Below, one piece after another: positions 4,828 to 5,245 of a DNA stretch of 5,245 nucleotides. Made by a program: the position numbers and the translations under genes. Each line of letters opens with the position of its first letter. Position 1 is the first letter of the stretch. The notes beneath the pieces were generated by a model. That model worked only from the letters and a program-made list of their open reading frames with translations, ran no database searches and had not been told where the DNA came from. Source of the stretch: an uncultured Peptococcaceae bacterium (lineage in GTDB: Bacteria > Bacillota > Dehalobacteriia > UBA4068 > UBA4997). Location: contig CANQSW010000100.1 in NCBI GenBank assembly GCA_947626615.1, positions 1-5,245 of the forward strand, read 5' to 3'.

Positions 4828-5245
4828 TTCAACTTCCTCCTTAACCATTGTACCTTCGTTATCGTTAAAGCTGGAACGCACGCAGACCGGCATATTGAAC
4901 GTCTTGGCCATTTCCACGCTGCGGGGCTGCAGCACGCCCACGCCCAGGCTGCTCATCTCCAGCATTTCGTCAAAGGATATCTCCGGCAGCTTATGCGCCT
5001 CCGGCACGATACGCGGGTCGGCGGTATAAACGCCGTCCACATCAGTATATATCTCGCAGAAATCCGCGTCAAGCCCTATGGCCAGCGCCACGCCGGAAGT
5101 ATCCGAGCCGCCCCGGCCCAGCGTATGTATCTCGCCCAGCGAATCGACGCCCTGAAAACCGGTGACGATGACGATCCGGCCGGCGGCCAGCTCGCGCTCC
5201 AGCCGCACGGAATCTATCGAGAGTATCTTCGCCCGGTTATAGACG
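4345..5245 (-). CDS. lysC: Aspartate kinase, C-terminal ~300 residues (5' end outside window)
   Basis: Aspartate kinase phosphorylates L-aspartate with ATP, the first step to diaminopimelate/lysine, threonine and methionine. The frame enters from the right edge (first whole codon at 5244), and the visible 299 residues begin VYNRAKILSIDSVRLERE. The roughly 105 residues that would carry the N-terminal K-F-G-G-S motif lie beyond the window. Seen here are the kinase motifs TLGRGGSDTSGVALA and YTDVDGVYTADPR, then the conserved LGVGVLQPRSVEMAK. Two ACT regulatory domains follow, marked by VTVYGVPDKPGIAS, VNVDMIIQ, VSIVGAGMITNPGVAARMF and STSEIKVS; these bind the feedback effectors (lysine and/or threonine) in the family. 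The sequence ends HEYFGL. A GTG within the frame at 5208 is not the real start because similarity continues upstream of it. An internal start for a beta subunit is described separately. No clear terminator follows; rplU has its own promoter. Confidence 0.97.
   Translation of the reverse strand, partial: VYNRAKILSIDSVRLERELAAGRIVIVTGFQGVDSLGEIHTLGRGGSDTSGVALAIGLDADFCEIYTDVDGVYTADPRIVPEAHKLPEISFDEMLEMSSLGVGVLQPRSVEMAKTFNMPVCVRSSFNDNEGTMVKEEVEMKQLEQEVLVSGVAYDDDLVKVTVYGVPDKPGIASVLFCALADAKVNVDMIIQSGHRDGKNDISFTTSKEADGKLEEVLEPVIAELGAEKYTLETDVAKVSIVGAGMITNPGVAARMFKCLYENGFNIDMISTSEIKVSCILKKEGAKDAVRKLHEYFGL
4836..4842 (-). promoter_or_regulatory. Internal Shine-Dalgarno for the LysC beta start
   Basis: The heptamer AAGGAGG lies inside lysC codons (V-K-E-E), 8 bases before the ATG at 4827. 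It is as good as the site before any other gene in the window. Lys-Glu-Glu codons can produce AAGGAGGAA by chance, so use as a start signal is likely but not proven. Confidence 0.7.

Overview
The window is a tightly packed, GC-rich bacterial chromosome segment in which every supported gene lies on the minus strand. Reading in the direction of transcription (right to left), the order is: the 3' part of an aspartate kinase gene (lysC), ribosomal protein L21 (rplU), ribosomal protein L27 (rpmA), glutamate racemase (murI), the ribosome-assembly GTPase Obg (obgE), and a membrane-anchored protein of unknown function that runs off the left edge. There is no mobile element, CRISPR array, tRNA or rRNA, and no gene-free stretch above 300 bases. 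The long plus-strand reading frames are shadows of these genes, favoured by GC-rich repeats.

The organism looks like a Gram-positive-type (Bacillota) lineage. The evidence is strong AGGAGG-type ribosome binding sites, TTGACA/TAAAAT promoters with an extended -10, an Obg with a C-terminal OCT domain, a Bacillus-like aspartokinase with an internal start, and a structured leader before rplU. L27 lacks the cleavable N-terminal extension of most Bacillota, and the Prp protease gene usually found between rplU and rpmA is absent. A Negativicutes-like lineage would fit, but this is an inference without a database search.

Region by region: 4345-5245 is lysC, which carries a textbook internal Shine-Dalgarno and ATG for a separate regulatory (beta) subunit. 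4181-4344 holds a near-consensus promoter, an 18-bp tandem repeat and a nested-hairpin leader for rplU. 3559-4180 is rplU-rpmA, closed by an intrinsic terminator at about 3491-3529. 2676-3461 is murI, apparently fed by readthrough of that terminator because no good promoter is visible. 2559-2675 is an AT-richer gap with a likely obg promoter. 1395-2558 is obg and 1-1353 is the unknown protein, 41 bases downstream and probably co-transcribed.

The cluster mixes ribosome parts and ribosome assembly (L21, L27, Obg) with envelope and amino-acid precursor supply (D-glutamate from MurI; lysine/diaminopimelate precursors from LysC). The points most worth a second look are an apparent in-frame loss of about 41 residues inside the Obg N-terminal fold, the lysC internal start, the rplU leader, the terminator separating murI from the ribosomal genes, and the unknown AAEEP-repeat membrane protein.
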